Source: Phoronis australis | Lineage: Eukaryota > Phoronida > Phoronidae | Reading direction: 5' to 3' | NCBI GenBank assembly: GCA_002633005.1 | Contig: NMRA01000255.1 | Coordinates: 59,457 to 102,606, forward strand | Length of the DNA: 43,150 bases | In this document: in pieces, positions 20,511 to 32,169 of the stretch | How the letters are laid out: each line of letters starts with the position of its first letter | Numbering within the stretch: the first letter of the stretch is position 1 | The notes under the pieces: model-generated | Told to the model about the DNA's origin: nothing | Databases searched by the model: none | The model's input: the letters and a program-made list of their open reading frames with translations, nothing else | Program-made: the position numbers and the translations under genes

Positions 20511-22708
20511 TTACTTAGATTTCATGCAGTACTCACCATTGTAAGCAATACTGACTTTGTATTGCTTATTGTTGTCGTAAGCAAGAAGCACGTCATCTTT
20601 GTAGTCGTAATGCGTATGTGAGTTGTAGCCAGCGTTTTGAAACGCCATTGAGCCAGACGAGTCGATGTTTCTGGTCTTGAAGTCGAAGATATAAGCCACA
20701 TTGGTTATTGAAGCACTGTAACTCGTAGTAAGATACATTCTGCCACAAAGCATGAATGCTTGGCCCTTCCCACTTTTGGATACATCGGTGTGCCACGTTT
20801 CTGTGATTGCATAGGTTCGTGAGTCAATCTTACTTATGGAGATTTTGCAGCCAGAATCAGCCCAAATTAGGTAGAGTCCTGTAGTATCGGCAGCTACATC
20901 TATATACGAATACCCACCCCAAGAATAAGAGCATGTAGCGCCATCACGAGACGAAGTACCATCGGACACACTGATTAGCGAAATGGTAGCAATTTGAGAC
21001 TTAGAGTCCATATCATACACCATAACATTTTTGCCATTTGAGCACATTTGACAGTAGAGCTTTCCACCAAAGACAAGCCAACTGGACCCGCAGCACGTTT
21101 GAGGCAGCGTTGTCGAGGCACCGTTTACGTCATTAACATAGTCGATTTCGTTCGGGTATTCCTTGATGGAATTTATAGAACTATATCCGCTCATGATATA
21201 GAACTTAGACACTCCACTGGACGTCTTGGCGTCTTTACTGATCATGCCCTGGGTGTTTGCACCTCGCCCAGTAGTGATGTCCACGCGCGGGTACACGAAA
21301 GCAACCGGGTGGTAACACACGGGTGGAGGTGTTTCTGAAATTAAAAACACTTTCCATTAAATAATCCATTTTGCCCAATGCGCCCCGGAGATTCGGAAAA
21401 CAGTTATAACATTTAAACTCCGTTTAACTTGGCGTAAACAATTCAAAACCAGTTGTAACAGTGTTGTGACTATAAGGTGGTTTTAGGGTGGGTTGACGAG
21501 CGTCAAACGGTTATTGAATTTGAAAAAAAGTAGTGATACTGACCATTAGTGACAAGAACCAGGGAGTTGTGTTACAACAATTCAATAGTCGAGATTGCAT
21601 AAAGCTGGATCTGTTAATGAATTGTAATACCCAATTTAGATAATGTGAAACCCCGCGAGAATCAGTACGGAGACCAGCAGTCACGCATATGTTAATGGAT
21701 GGGAAATCAGTGTTGACGCTGAAGTGGACCGGGTTGGTTAAAACGACATTATCGGCGACGATATTATATATTTGAGGTCAGCCCCACGACGGATTAAAAC
21801 ACATGACCTCAGCAGTCACAGTCCGACAGATTGCTAAATGCCAATGTGGCTAGTATCCGAGTATTTCAATTGTCTTTAATTGGTCATCAGACGCGCTTCC
21901 ATTCAATCCCAAGCCAACCTCGGCAATCAGTGATTTTTCATAAAATAACAAAACGGATTTGTTGTAGCTCTGGTCAAAGCCATCTGTCCTACCCCTCAAT
22001 GTTCCCAAAATGCGTTTTCGGCCAAAAAACCGAAGCGATTACGTCCCTTTAGAGCATATACACTGGACAAAACAAAGGTGTTATACTGTAAATTAGTTTT
22101 GTCGATGCCGTGCAACTACTAAAAGTATTCCGGCGGTAGATAACGCCTGGAGCACGTGTGTAGAAACTTTGCAAGAAAAATTCATAGCGATATTTTTCGA
22201 CTGTACATGAACATATCAAACATCTTTGTCGAAATTTTCGACAACGTACGATTCTTTGGAAAATGTCTTGGGAAAGCTTCGATTCGTGTTTGGCGAGCTC
22301 TGCATTTTTGAATTTTCATGCAACCCACCCCAGCTGAGGAAAATTTGAATAAATATTCAACTTGAATGGTACAGTTACAAAATGTACTGGCACTGCCATA
22401 CCTATCGGCTGAGTAACTTCCCAAAAGTCCCATCCTTCCGCTTCCTGTGACGTGGATTCAAACTGCTCACAAATCTCACACGTATTATTTCCAGCAAAGT
22501 AGTTCACCCCTCCACAGGACGACAAGTAAGTCAGACGAGTATCCAGACACTTTGTGAAACACGCCTTCAAATGTGGAACGATAACGGAATTTTGAATAGC
22601 GCCAACAGCTCGGAAATTGGTCTTCTTTTCCAAATACGCGTGCCGTTCATTATTACAGTTGACTTCACTTGTGGCAAGCAAAAATACTGCAAGAACAATA
22701 ACAAACAT
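20511..22708 (-). CDS. Secreted PAN/apple-olfactomedin protein, two exons (376 residues)
   Basis: Exon 1 is 22402-22708 and exon 2 is 20511-21334. The donor ATAG|GTATGG and acceptor TAATTTCAG agree in phase 1, and the joined length is a multiple of three. The start is the ATG at 22708: residues 1-14 (MFVIVLAVFLLATS) form a signal peptide, and upstream codons in frame contain no ATG. Residues 20-100 look like a PAN/apple domain, with C50-x3-C54, C65, C77-x2-C80 and SCGGVNYFAGNNTCEIC. Exon 2 is a full olfactomedin domain: SWLVFGGKLYCQMC, IDVAADTTGLYLIWADSG, ISISKIDSRTY, TWHTDVSKSGKGQAFMLCGR, HTHYDYKDDVLLAYD. Olfactomedin proteins act outside the cell in matrix and adhesion; PAN domains bind protein or sugar. 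The exact ligand is unknown. The product is secreted, with no membrane segment after the signal peptide. Confidence 0.85.
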
Positions 22709-24572
22709 GACTGCGAAGGATCTATCTCGGAGCTTTTGATGCAAAGGGTAGTTGTCAGAGATTTTTAAGCCATCAACAACGTATCATGCTTCGCGCTCAT
22801 TGGCCACTGCCATATTCACGGACAAAACCGAACATGCTTTTGTTCTTGGGCAGTGATCACGCTGGTCACTTTGACGTTAGGTATATTGTTTTGAAAAACC
22901 GATGTATTGATAATCCTTTTTAAGCAAATAACGATGATGAATATTTTATGAGAAATTCTCTCTTGCGAAACCACTTTCGTGCTCCGTGGCAACACGAACC
23001 CAGTCGATTAAATCCACATTGCATTCATACATGACTTTTGCTGGTCAGGTATGAACAAGAACTGCTGTTGATTGTGTTCAACAGAAAGTTTCCAGCAACA
23101 AGATAACCTAATTTTTGCATGAGTCAGATAATAAATAAGTTAAAAAATACTGTGGTATCGTTCAACAACTATATATGGTTGCAACCGCTCTACAAGGATA
23201 ACACCAACCTAAGACTTCCCTTGTTTGCAACAACTGCTATTGTGAGAATTATTAGAACGGCAGATGTGTTAGGTTTACCAAATTCTTCACCGTTTGTTTC
23301 ATTCTATATTTTTATCAACACAAGTAGTGTTTTTCAGGCATTATTTTTCCAAGCGGACTATGGCCAATAGACTTTCAAGTGGTTAAACATTACGGAACCT
23401 TTCTGATCTCAGGTTAAATTGTCACGACGTCATTTCTGAAACTGGAATCTCTGTTGGAATCTTGATTACAGTACAGCAAACTTTCTAATAGTAGCCGGGG
23501 CGTTTATTCTCGTCAGCTGTGCTCCATACCAGGCCTCTGGTACAGAGTGGCATTTATTAGAGACTAGGATTTTATGCTATTGAACAAGGACAAATAAAAA
23601 ATAGCCTTTGCCTATCGTCCTCAGTAAGGTGGTATTTGTTTAGAGGGGGCTTCTATTAGGGACCCAGTGTTTATAAAATTCAGCGTACCTAGACACGCGG
23701 CTTCTGTTAGAGGGAAGTGTCTATTAGCACCCGGGCTTCTATTAGAAGCTTCAAGGCAAGTGGTCCAAATAAAAAAATGCTTCTTGCACGGAATTTGAAT
23801 TTATAGCCGCTTCAGTAAACTACTAATAAAACACTTTTTAACTCATTCATAAACCCACGTACTTTACAAGAAGAGAACTTCTGTGTTAATTTCTTACCAG
23901 TTCAAAGTTGGTTTCAACTTGAAAAGCGATTTCTGGGGTTGCATAGGACTTGTGTTTCTTCTTTCCTTGAGTCTTTACATGGTGCATAAATTATATAGTG
24001 CGACAATGCAACGTGTAGAGCCTGGTCTCAAACAGTAACCAACCGTGCCTTCGGAGCCCCGAAATCCTAATTTGGCAAAGGAACGATTCGAGAACAATTT
24101 CATAACTGAAAGTGATCTGAAACAAAACTTCGTTTTTGTGATGGAATACGGGTTTGTAGCCGCTTTAAATTATCACACAATTTCTACATCGTTGTTAGCA
24201 ACTCTTAAGAAATAGTGTTTTGCTAGGCATAGTATCGGAGAACAAGCTTGGGTGACAAAAGCTCTATTCGCCTATGTGGATATTTCAATTTCCGCTCGCC
24301 GGTAAAACCTTCAATTCATGGCAAATAGATACTCTGATAAAGAGGGCAAACATTAGTATTGTAATGAGATATCTGTTTGTTGTGAGGCTATTAAGTATAG
24401 GTGACATTTTCAATAATAAATAAAATGCTCATTATTATGATAGCTTTAGCGAGGCCATAAGTATTTCTTTAAATTTAAACTGTAAGCTACTGTAAATGGA
24501 CCACACTTACCTATTAAAATTTGACCTCAATTCGTTCATTACTTGGGTATGAAGTCATTTTTGGGTTTGAGT
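22709..24572. other. Upstream region of the PAN-olfactomedin gene and intergenic DNA
   Basis: No further exon is supported. The first few hundred bases would contain the promoter of the minus-strand gene, but I see no certain TATA box. The only clear structure is the degenerate TTCTATTAG repeat array listed separately. Confidence 0.5.
23490..23745. repeat. Degenerate minisatellite built on a TTCTATTAG word
   Basis: The motifs cttctattag, catttattag, cttctgttag and tgtctattag recur at irregular 25-60 base spacing. They alternate with G-rich spacers such as agagggggc and agggaagtg. The region is non-coding. Confidence 0.6.
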
Positions 24573-25008
24573 GCCCGGATGCACGAAACAGTCCCAAATG
24601 GGGGCTCAACTAAGTTCCCTAAATACTGCGTATTTGTGGACTTGTGAAAACTCTGATTGTCCTTTCTTATGCTGTTCGAGTATCAATATACTTTAAGCAA
24701 GTACATGTATTAGGTGTTGGCTTTGACACAAATAGAGACTGAACTCTACGTTGAATTCTCGATATCATTAAAAATACGCAGCGATGTTTACATGCAACGC
24801 TCCCAATTTAAGAACTCCCTAATTATTTTGATTGAATTAAGGGCTCAGTTTTTAGTTATATCTTTAGAAAATGTCATTAGTCGCAGAGGAGCTCATGATC
24901 AAGATAAAATGATAGAAAAAAGTAACACCTTGAGCAAAGAACGAACCAAATAAGCAAAATATTTAGGGAACTCAGTTCCTTATTTGGGGCTGTTTCATGC
25001 AACCGGCC
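24573..25008. mobile_element. MITE family B, 436 bp with about 50 bp terminal inverted repeats
   Basis: The left end GCCCGGATGCACGAAACAGT runs on through CCCAAATG and ends in AAGTTCCCTAAATA. The right end, inverted, reads GGCCGGTTGCATGAAACAGC, then CCCAAATAAGGAACTGAG and TTCCCTAAATA. The inverted repeats match over about 50 bases with few differences. The interior is AT-rich and encodes nothing. I see no clear target duplication. Confidence 0.82.
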
Positions 25009-25183
25009 AGGGAAAAGCTAAGAACTGACATTTCGTGATATGCTGCTTTAAGTCAGGTTCAGCGAATAAAATGAGCCAGGGCGGGATTAAGCCGAGTTGT
25101 TCATTAAGCCTTGTATCAAGCCACGGTTCTCTCCATGTTCAGATTTTTTTTTTGTCTAAATAAGAAACAACTGGAGACCAATT

Positions 25184-25423
25184 CTATAATGGTAAAACTT
25201 CTAAATCAAGAGGCTGACATTTCACGGTCGGCCCATAAAGTGATTCGCCAGGACAAGCAAACTGAGTTTGGTCACAAGACAGTACTAACACATAGTTTGT
25301 TCCAAAGTCATTCTGAATTAGGAAATGGTTGTGGTAGGTTAGTTTTGTGACGGGGTAAGTATAGTCTAAAAGACGGAAGGCCGGGTCTGTGCCTTCAGTG
25401 ACGTGACCTTTTTCGCAAGCCAT
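25184..25423 (-). CDS. Unidentified open frame, 79 residues
   Basis: On the minus strand ATG (25423) opens MACEKGHVTEGTDPAF and runs through LSCDQTQFACPGESLYG to a TAG at 25184. Composition is more protein-like than its surroundings, with three cysteines and few rare-looking stretches. I recognise no family, see no flanking splice sites, and no neighbour suggests a role. It may be chance or an exon relic. Confidence 0.2.
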   Translation of the reverse strand: MACEKGHVTEGTDPAFRLLDYTYPVTKLTYHNHFLIQNDFGTNYVLVLSCDQTQFACPGESLYGPTVKCQPLDLEVLPL

Positions 25424-25943
25424 TGTAAACGGGATTGCATGTATATGTTGCTTAGTAGCCAAACAATCTTATGAGACGTATGTTGCAATTCAACATAACA
25501 GATGGCTGAATACTTTCATGGGTTTAGTAAAAGTGTTTGATCAACATGCAGCAACATTCCGTCCGTGCTAATTAAAACTATTGATCTGGAAAATCGGAAA
25601 TGTGGATGTTTGTATTGTTGCCTGATCCTGTTGTGAAGTCACTGATGTACATGTACAAGAAGTACTTCATCACACTTACGTGATGATCTAGGGATGTAAT
25701 ACGAAGAACTGGCTTTTAATCAACCAATCCACTAGGTTATCCACTAGGAGGCCAGCCATAAATGAAAGAAGTCAAACAACATGTCGTCAACTCTGCTGCA
25801 CTTCGTGAATGCGCAGACTGAAGTAGTCCCGGCGTTTAAATCCATAGAATTGTAAAATATGATATCGATTGTAACATAAAATCAATATACAAGTAATTTT
25901 TTGAGTCTGTCTATATTAAAGACATCCAGACAATGTGGCTAAA

Positions 25944-26045
25944 ATGAAAAATGGACTGGGAAATGCTGAGCCTCCTCAAGTGGAGGCGAAGGCAAAGACT
26001 CCGGCCAAAGACCGACGCCGGATTGTCCCTTATTGGCGGTGGTAA
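25944..26045 (+). CDS. Short basic open frame (33 residues), possible last exon
   Basis: The frame MKNGLGNAEPPQVEAKAK continues with TPAKDRRRIVPYWRW and a TAA stop. It has a coherent Lys/Pro/Ala-rich character and lies 21 bases after an acceptor-like ctatattaaag. No upstream partner is seen. It is reported because its composition is unlike the AT-rich surroundings. Function unknown. Confidence 0.2.
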   Translation: MKNGLGNAEPPQVEAKAKTPAKDRRRIVPYWRW

Positions 26046-26280
26046 TGGCAAGCAAACTGTTATCAGGTGGAGACATAAAATCGTGAAATTCCTTCATAAT
26101 TGGAATTTAATTTCCAACTTTGCACCGGATCCGGCGACTTAGCTTGAGCAGCGAGCGACGGCATAGTTCTTAGAATGTGACTGCTATAGAAGGAATACTT
26201 GATATATGGGTAAATGATATAATTAAATTGTAATGAAATCTAAGATATAATGAAAATTTGTTAAGATGCGTTAGTACACT

Positions 26281-26395
26281 GGAAGCCCGACAGAGAGCGT
26301 GACTCTGCGGAGCTAACGCTTAATTTATTAGCTTTAACTCGTGAGACCAACACCTTAAAAAGACGCACTGTGTCACGCTCCCTACACTAGAATAG
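26281..26395. repeat. Small inverted-repeat element, possible
   Basis: GAGAGCGTGACTCTGCG near 26293 and the inverted GCACTGTGTCACGCTCCC near 26365 form arms of about 15-18 bases with mismatches, around an AT-rich centre. The outer words acactgg and acactag also resemble each other but are not inverted. It could be a MITE remnant. Confidence 0.35.
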
Positions 26396-28360
26396 TTAAG
26401 CATCGCACACAATTAGCTAATAAACTACGGTCCACTACATTCCTCGCCACCTTTAAGCCAGTTTACGTTTTCAAATTATAAATCGCGGGCTTTTATTCTT
26501 AGACAGCGGTGCATAAGGTTTTTCAAGTTGATGTTTTGTCCAGTACTCAATTTAGCAACTGACATTTTTTTCGCGGCAACGTTTGGAGGCTCCTTCGCTG
26601 TTGTGGCAGGGCAACTCAAGTGAGGAGCCCACAGTTTTGGGTTCGAAAGTTTTGTTTGTTTGTTGAAAAATCAACGTCCGCAAGAGGAAATTGCAATCGG
26701 CAAGTTTAGTAACTATGCCGCAGCTTGTGCAATGGAATGTTTTTGCAAGGACTTCATCTGTGTCAGACTACCCACGTATGACCTGCGTGCAACACGGCGT
26801 CCAAAAATCAATAAACGACAAACTAACACGGAAAGTAATATGTGGTGCACGTGGTATTAAAGGGTAATGAGTGCAACTAATACTTAGTTCGTGTTTGAGT
26901 CTGCCTCAAATCCGAACAAAACACTATTTTTTGACCATTGGCATAATTTTTATGTTACATTTTCTTCAAACTTATACTACTTAGAAAAGGTGTCATGTTT
27001 CCGCTGTCCCGGATGTAATGGCGGTTTCTAGGCTGAACCCGATTGTGTTAAGCATTTGTGAACAACTGTGTAATATATATCTACGTCTCATTTAACTATT
27101 TCTTAAATTCGCCAAAGCGGGACATATGTCTGTAGGATAATAACTTTTGTACTTCTAAATTGCCCAGTATCAATCAATTGCGTATATAAGCTTGTTCTAA
27201 TCTTGAAGAGACCTTTGTCAGCCAAATAAATTTCTGTTGTAGTTTAGGCACTATTCTATATAATTCTAGTTCTGTGAACAACTCAATAAATTACGGCGAG
27301 AAGAATGATTTTCTGAGACTAACCTCGTACAAAGCTTCCATTGGTAGTATTTAAATCACACTAAGGAAAATTCGGAATTGTTGGATGCATAAGAGGAGCT
27401 CAAATTACTTTTCAGATAATGGATACAATTTTTGTACTTTTTGGTCGAATCCAAGTTTTCCCGAAACTAGAAATCGACGTCTCATGAATTAAAGGCCATT
27501 GTTAATGGAAAACCGTCGACTTTGTTACAGTGTCCCCCACTTAGTAGCTATTTGCTGTATTTGAAATGTGGCTGAATAATTCGTGGGCGTTCTTCAAATT
27601 GTAAAATGCCGTTATGTCTGTAATCCAACGACAGATCGAGTCCATTAGCGCACTTGAGTTGGACTCGGTAAATGCCAGTAGGCGGGACTCAGCAGTCGAC
27701 CTTCACCATGAGCTAAATCGAATTGTTGCATACTCGGCTGCGCTCGTTACAGAGAAGCTTATAGTTCCAAAAAGACTATCCCATCTAGAAACAATTCCAA
27801 AACCCGTTTTTCGGCAGTAAAACCGATGTCTTTTTAAATGCATAGAACTATTTAAATTTTTCTACCAGCAGTCAAGAAGATATAAGGAAACTCGACAGTC
27901 ATTTATATTTTGGGAAAATGTTCCCGGTTATTCATTAAATATTATTATAAAACAAATGCAAATAGCGATATTTCCATTAACGCAATTTCGTGTCATAACT
28001 TTATTGTCGTCACAGTTACGTCACATGGTGCGAAGGTTTTTTGGTCCATAGAAACGTTGGCGTAAAACGGTGAGCTTTTACTTATCATTGAGACAATACA
28101 GTGTTAGTTTTGTTGTTATTTACAGAACCATATACGTTAATAGAAGTATGATTGTCTATCGATGAAGATTATTTTAACTATTAACCATGGTAATTATATG
28201 CAGAGATCGTCGTGCGCGTATCTTAGTATGAAGGCATGAAGTCAAACAACCATCAACAAAATTGTTGTGAGTGACAATTCCTTGGATTTCCAGCTTCTTC
28301 GAATGCTTAGCCTCGAAAGTAAAGGAACCGATAGGTTACCCAGGAAATCGGATGTTACAT
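26396..28360. other. Intergenic DNA, no gene recognised
   Basis: Contains two short frames that I do not accept as genes (26660-26860 and 27614-27820; see rejected items). No supported splice sites, RNA gene or repeat array was found. Confidence 0.45.
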
Positions 28361-28367
28361 GCATCGA

Positions 28368-28406
28368 CGTACACTTGTACTCCTGATCACAACGTACAAG
28401 TGTACG
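28368..28406. other. Perfect stem-loop (13 bp arms, 13 nt loop)
   Basis: CGTACACTTGTAC, a 13-base loop (tcctgatcacaac), then GTACAAGTGTACG. The arms pair without mismatch. There is no U-tract or gene next to it, so it could be a small foldback element or a protein-binding palindrome. Confidence 0.82.
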
Positions 28407-29010
28407 AAAAGTCAATTAGCCCATGAATGTACCTATTGAAAGGATCCAAATGTGGTGTAACCATACGCAATATCTCAAGCTTGAATTTTCACATCATTAA
28501 AAAATCAATAACTGGAGATTGAGTTCAATCTGTTCTAACAACAATGGATTGTTGATTAGCGGAATCGAATACGTGCCAGGCTAGATGAATTGTGAAGAAA
28601 ATCAGGCTTAGTTAATAAAATTGTAGCAATTGATTAGTTCATATATGCCTTCACGTGCTTAGCTTAGCAAGGTCTTATTTTACAAGCTGGTTTACTTGTC
28701 GTTCTTTGCAATTCATTTTACAACTCTGTACTAAGTTTATCCTAGCACTCACTTGTGTCCTAAGTTTATCGTAGTGTTTGAACCACGACTACTTAGCTAT
28801 ACTCTGTTGCTCGACACTATGAATAATCCAAGTATCCGAATGTATTGAATCATAGTTATTCAGTCATTTGATCGCATTAGTTTGTTATTGTCCTATTAAT
28901 CGGTCGCTCATTTTCCCTCGCTACACGAGATCATGTCTTTCCAAAGCAAAATGGAGGACTGAAACTGTGTTTAACTTCAACTAGTGAATCTTCATCATTC
29001 AGCCACTTTT

Positions 29011-29308
29011 CAGTGGCGGATCTAGGATACCATAAGGGGGGGGGGCAACATGTTGACTAAGGAAATTGGGCAAAGCGCGTCAGCATGCGCACAGCCGGCC
29101 TAAAAGTTGCGAGGGCTGGGGATGTGGACCTTCTGTCCGGAATATCAATCGAAGGACTAAAAAACAGGGACACGATTCCGTCGCGGTCTGGGATCTGAGT
29201 CCCCTAGTTGCTGAACTCAATCTTTCCTCACCCTTCACGTTGTTGCTGTTTCATTTTGCTTGCGGCAGCCAAGGGGGGGGGGCGGCCCCCCCCTTAAATC
29301 CGCCTCTG
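29011..29308 (+). mobile_element. hAT-like non-autonomous element, copy 2
   Basis: Begins CAGTGGCGGATCTAGGATAC and ends CCTTAAATCCGCCTCTG, the same terminal inverted repeats as at 4504-4789 and in the opposite orientation. G-runs of up to ten lie just inside both ends. The block gcggcagccaagggg near 29260 is also shared. The centre has diverged strongly between the copies. The apparent frame 29066-29317 comes from this GC-rich repeat. Confidence 0.75.
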
Positions 29309-31370
29309 GGCAGATAATGTTTTCAAAAGACATTTAGCCGAGCTTACCTTTGACTGCCGTGTATAAATTTAAATTGATTTTATCATAATTATGCCACAAA
29401 GGCATGTATTCAAAATAATTTGTGTGTCTGAAATTAACTTTGAGCTTTAATCTACACAATTAATACTTAACGACCAATTAAACCAACGTCGTCGAAATGT
29501 CAAGCTGTTATTTGGACTTACTAGCAGTCCCAATAATTGATTTCAATTCAGAAGTACTCTACATGCAGTTCCATGGAAATCGATTGCTACCCATTTTTGA
29601 TTATATTAATATTGTACATTTTCCTATGTAATTGAAATGGTAATTGCCAGCTTTTGTGTCAAAACATCAATCGGTCGCCCTGAAAGCCCTAATTATTGAC
29701 TGGGAAGCATAAGTGGAACACAGTTAATATTCGCACACGGTCAAACAGAGTTTGGCCAAACCCCTAATAAATGTCTTCCAAAAGGAGTTTGACGGTGAGA
29801 TACGTGTCAACCCGCTTCAATCATCTTCACTGCATGTTGAACTCAAGTGAATTCAAGATTTAAGTGCGTGACTAATGCTTGGCACTGTCTCAAAGACATG
29901 TTAACTGACAAAGAAACGCTACAGTACTACATCATGTCACCACAGTCACGGAGAGTTAACCTTGAAAGGTTCATGAAGTACAAAAACATGCATTTTTAAT
30001 GTAATTTAATTGATGAATAAAGTCTATGTCAGAAATCACATCTTCGTTACTCTTTCACATTTTTGTAAAAAAGTGTTTTCCAATGTTAATTCCTATTGGC
30101 TAACGAGCGTCTGACGTCACTGAGGCTGTACCGTGGGTGAAGGCAATAAGATAAATCAAGCTTATTATGTATATAGCTCACTGAGCGAATGCCTCTCGGC
30201 TACAGAACCGTGCGATCTCGGCTCTCAAAAGTTCGTAATACAAGTTTACAGCCGTGTAGTGTTGTTTAATTCCGTTCTCGGCATGGGCTAGGAAAGGGCC
30301 CCGACTGCGTAGCCTTGCCTTGGTGGAAGCTGTTATATACAGCGGCCGTTGCACCGACGTGGGTAAAAACTGATCAAATAAAACCTGACACAAAATTAAT
30401 GTCATTAAAAATTACACTCTTCCTTGAGTATACTAAATTATTGACTGGAGTCAAGTTGAAAAAATTTGCGTTCTGCCGTTCACTCTGCTGCTAAAATTTG
30501 GGTTCGCTCTTTAAGGTCGGCTTTCGGCGCCGTCACCTGTTGCCTCATTGCATGGCCAGTTTCGTTGTTCTTCCAAGCAATCGAACTGTTCTTCGAAGTT
30601 GTGTACATGTCATAACAAATTACTAGACCTGATTTCATTGATTTTAGTTTTTAGTATTTTAATGCCAGGAAACCGATTTTCATAAAAAATTTGCTCCTGC
30701 GAAGCTGTCATCATTTCCCGACAGATGTCGTAAAATTTTAGGAAATAGCGTGTGTTGAGCATACCGTTTTCTTTGTTACAAAAGGCTGAGAATTATGAAC
30801 TAAAATAACGTTTACTAGATTGTTTGGGGCTTAAATGGCTTCAGCGGGCAAGGTGAGTGTCGGTTGGCACCCATATATGTGCACGCTCCCCTGCCGGTTT
30901 AGAGCTCTAAATGTTGATATAAGTTTCGCTACGAGTTGACGAACCGAACTACCCGGGCTATGTGAAATTTCGGAGTATAACGGAGCTCAACACACAGTGC
31001 TACTGGTACCTAGTTGTATTTTGAAGATAGTCTTCATACAGCTAGCTGGCTCAGTGACGTCACGAAAAACGGCGCTTGCAGTGGGGCTTTACGGAACTAA
31101 TAAATTTTCACTTTTCAAAGTAAAAAAGAAAAATACTGTGCACTATTTAGGAATATGTGGATGCCAGTAACCAACCTTTATACTTTCAAAAAGTAATATT
31201 AAAATGTAGTTCAACCTCCCGTTCAGTAACACTAGGACCTCGCTAAAAATCAAGACTTCGCGAGATTACGTGAGATATTGCCGTGTATTTCAAAGGAAAG
31301 CACGTGACTTTGGCTAAGCTTTAGCTAGGTACTAGGGTAGGTCCTAGCATTACTGAACGCACGCCAGGTC
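29309..31370. other. Intergenic DNA with cAMP-response-element octamers
   Basis: No accepted gene. A 75-codon frame on the minus strand (30178-30405) is noted under rejected items. TGACGTCA octamers occur at 30112 and 31055. The sequence around 30085-30130, with attggctaacgag just before the octamer, looks promoter-like, but nothing convincing is transcribed from it within view. Confidence 0.4.
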
Positions 31371-31374
31371 TCTT

Positions 31375-31800
31375 TTAAAATGACAGCTTCAAGTGCAGGC
31401 TGTTTGTGTTTTCGGTGGAACAGGGTGGCCTGTGACTTTGCAGCATTGATGCGCCAGATGAAGCACCAGTCCTCCAGCTTTGATGGTACCCGCTGAAGGC
31501 GTGCTTGGATAATTTTCTCTTGTCATGTGTCCATAACCCGAGATTGTCGTCGAACAATGATACCTGGACTTTGTCTCTCGGGTCAGCTGGGAAGTCGTTG
31601 ACATAAGTCATTAAGAATAGTACTGAGGACAGGTCACTCAGGTGTGCCGGCTTTTAGTTTCACAAGCTGTGAAATAGATTATCTCTGTCTATTCGAGTTG
31701 CATCTGTCTCAGAAAAGATGAGAGTCTGACCATTTTGCCAGGTAGACCCATATTGGAGAGTTTGTATCTCATGCCGTCATGCATACAGAGTCAAAAGATT
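31375..31800 (-). mobile_element. Second LINE fragment (CR1/Jockey-like reverse transcriptase)
   Basis: On the minus strand, across frames, the sequence reads like a reverse transcriptase block: a FDSV-MH-GMRYK segment, SNMGLPGKMVRL, VKLKAGTPE (GTPQGS box, damaged), VLSTILFL, TYVNDFPADPRDKVQVSLF, then DDNLGLWTHD. The catalytic F-A-D-D reads F-D-D-N, so it is mutated. Stops and shifts show it is dead. It is a different family from the 12.9-15 kb LINE (GTPQG-V-LSP type versus GVPQGSILGP type). Confidence 0.75.
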
Positions 31801-32169
31801 TTTTATGTCTAACATCATGGCGCCCGTGCACCAGTGCTTGCCTAATGCCGCTTTGATATCAGTCTATGTGCTCGGTTCCCTCACGCTTTTTTCTACAGGC
31901 TCTCAGCCAACAGCTAAAGAAGCATTTGGAATTCAGTTCTACAGTGATTCTGTTCGTACGGATGCGTTCGAACGTTTTGCCAACGAATGATAGTTGAACA
32001 TTTAAGCCTTTGAAAACACGCCTTTTGTACTGATAGCGTGATGGTGGGAACTGCGATGCCTTCGTGAAGGTTTGCAATTGATTTATTTTTACGGTTATTT
32101 AAACAAGAAATGAAACGTTGGAATTTAAAGGATAACAAGCTTCAAAGACTTGAAAATTCTTTGACATTT

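Noticed and set aside
22709-22744. Upstream extension of the PAN-olfactomedin protein (LHQKLRDRSFAV)
   Set aside because: The in-frame codon at 22744 is TTG, not ATG. The ATG at 22708 directly opens the signal peptide, so it is the better start.
26660-26860. Short frame with FSNYAAACAMECFCKDFICV, faintly PAN- or toxin-like
   Set aside because: The cysteine spacing fits no family I know, there is no signal peptide or clear splice acceptor, and it starts in a T-rich tract. Kept as unsupported.
27614-27820. 68-codon frame starting MSVIQRQIESISALELDSV
   Set aside because: Its composition is protein-like, but no domain, splice site, polyadenylation signal or neighbour supports it.
30178-30405. 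Minus-strand frame ending LLRAEIARFCSREAFAQ
   Set aside because: It may belong to an uncharacterised repeat. No start context, splice signals or domain were found, and the CRE and CCAAT words around it suggest regulatory or repeat DNA instead.
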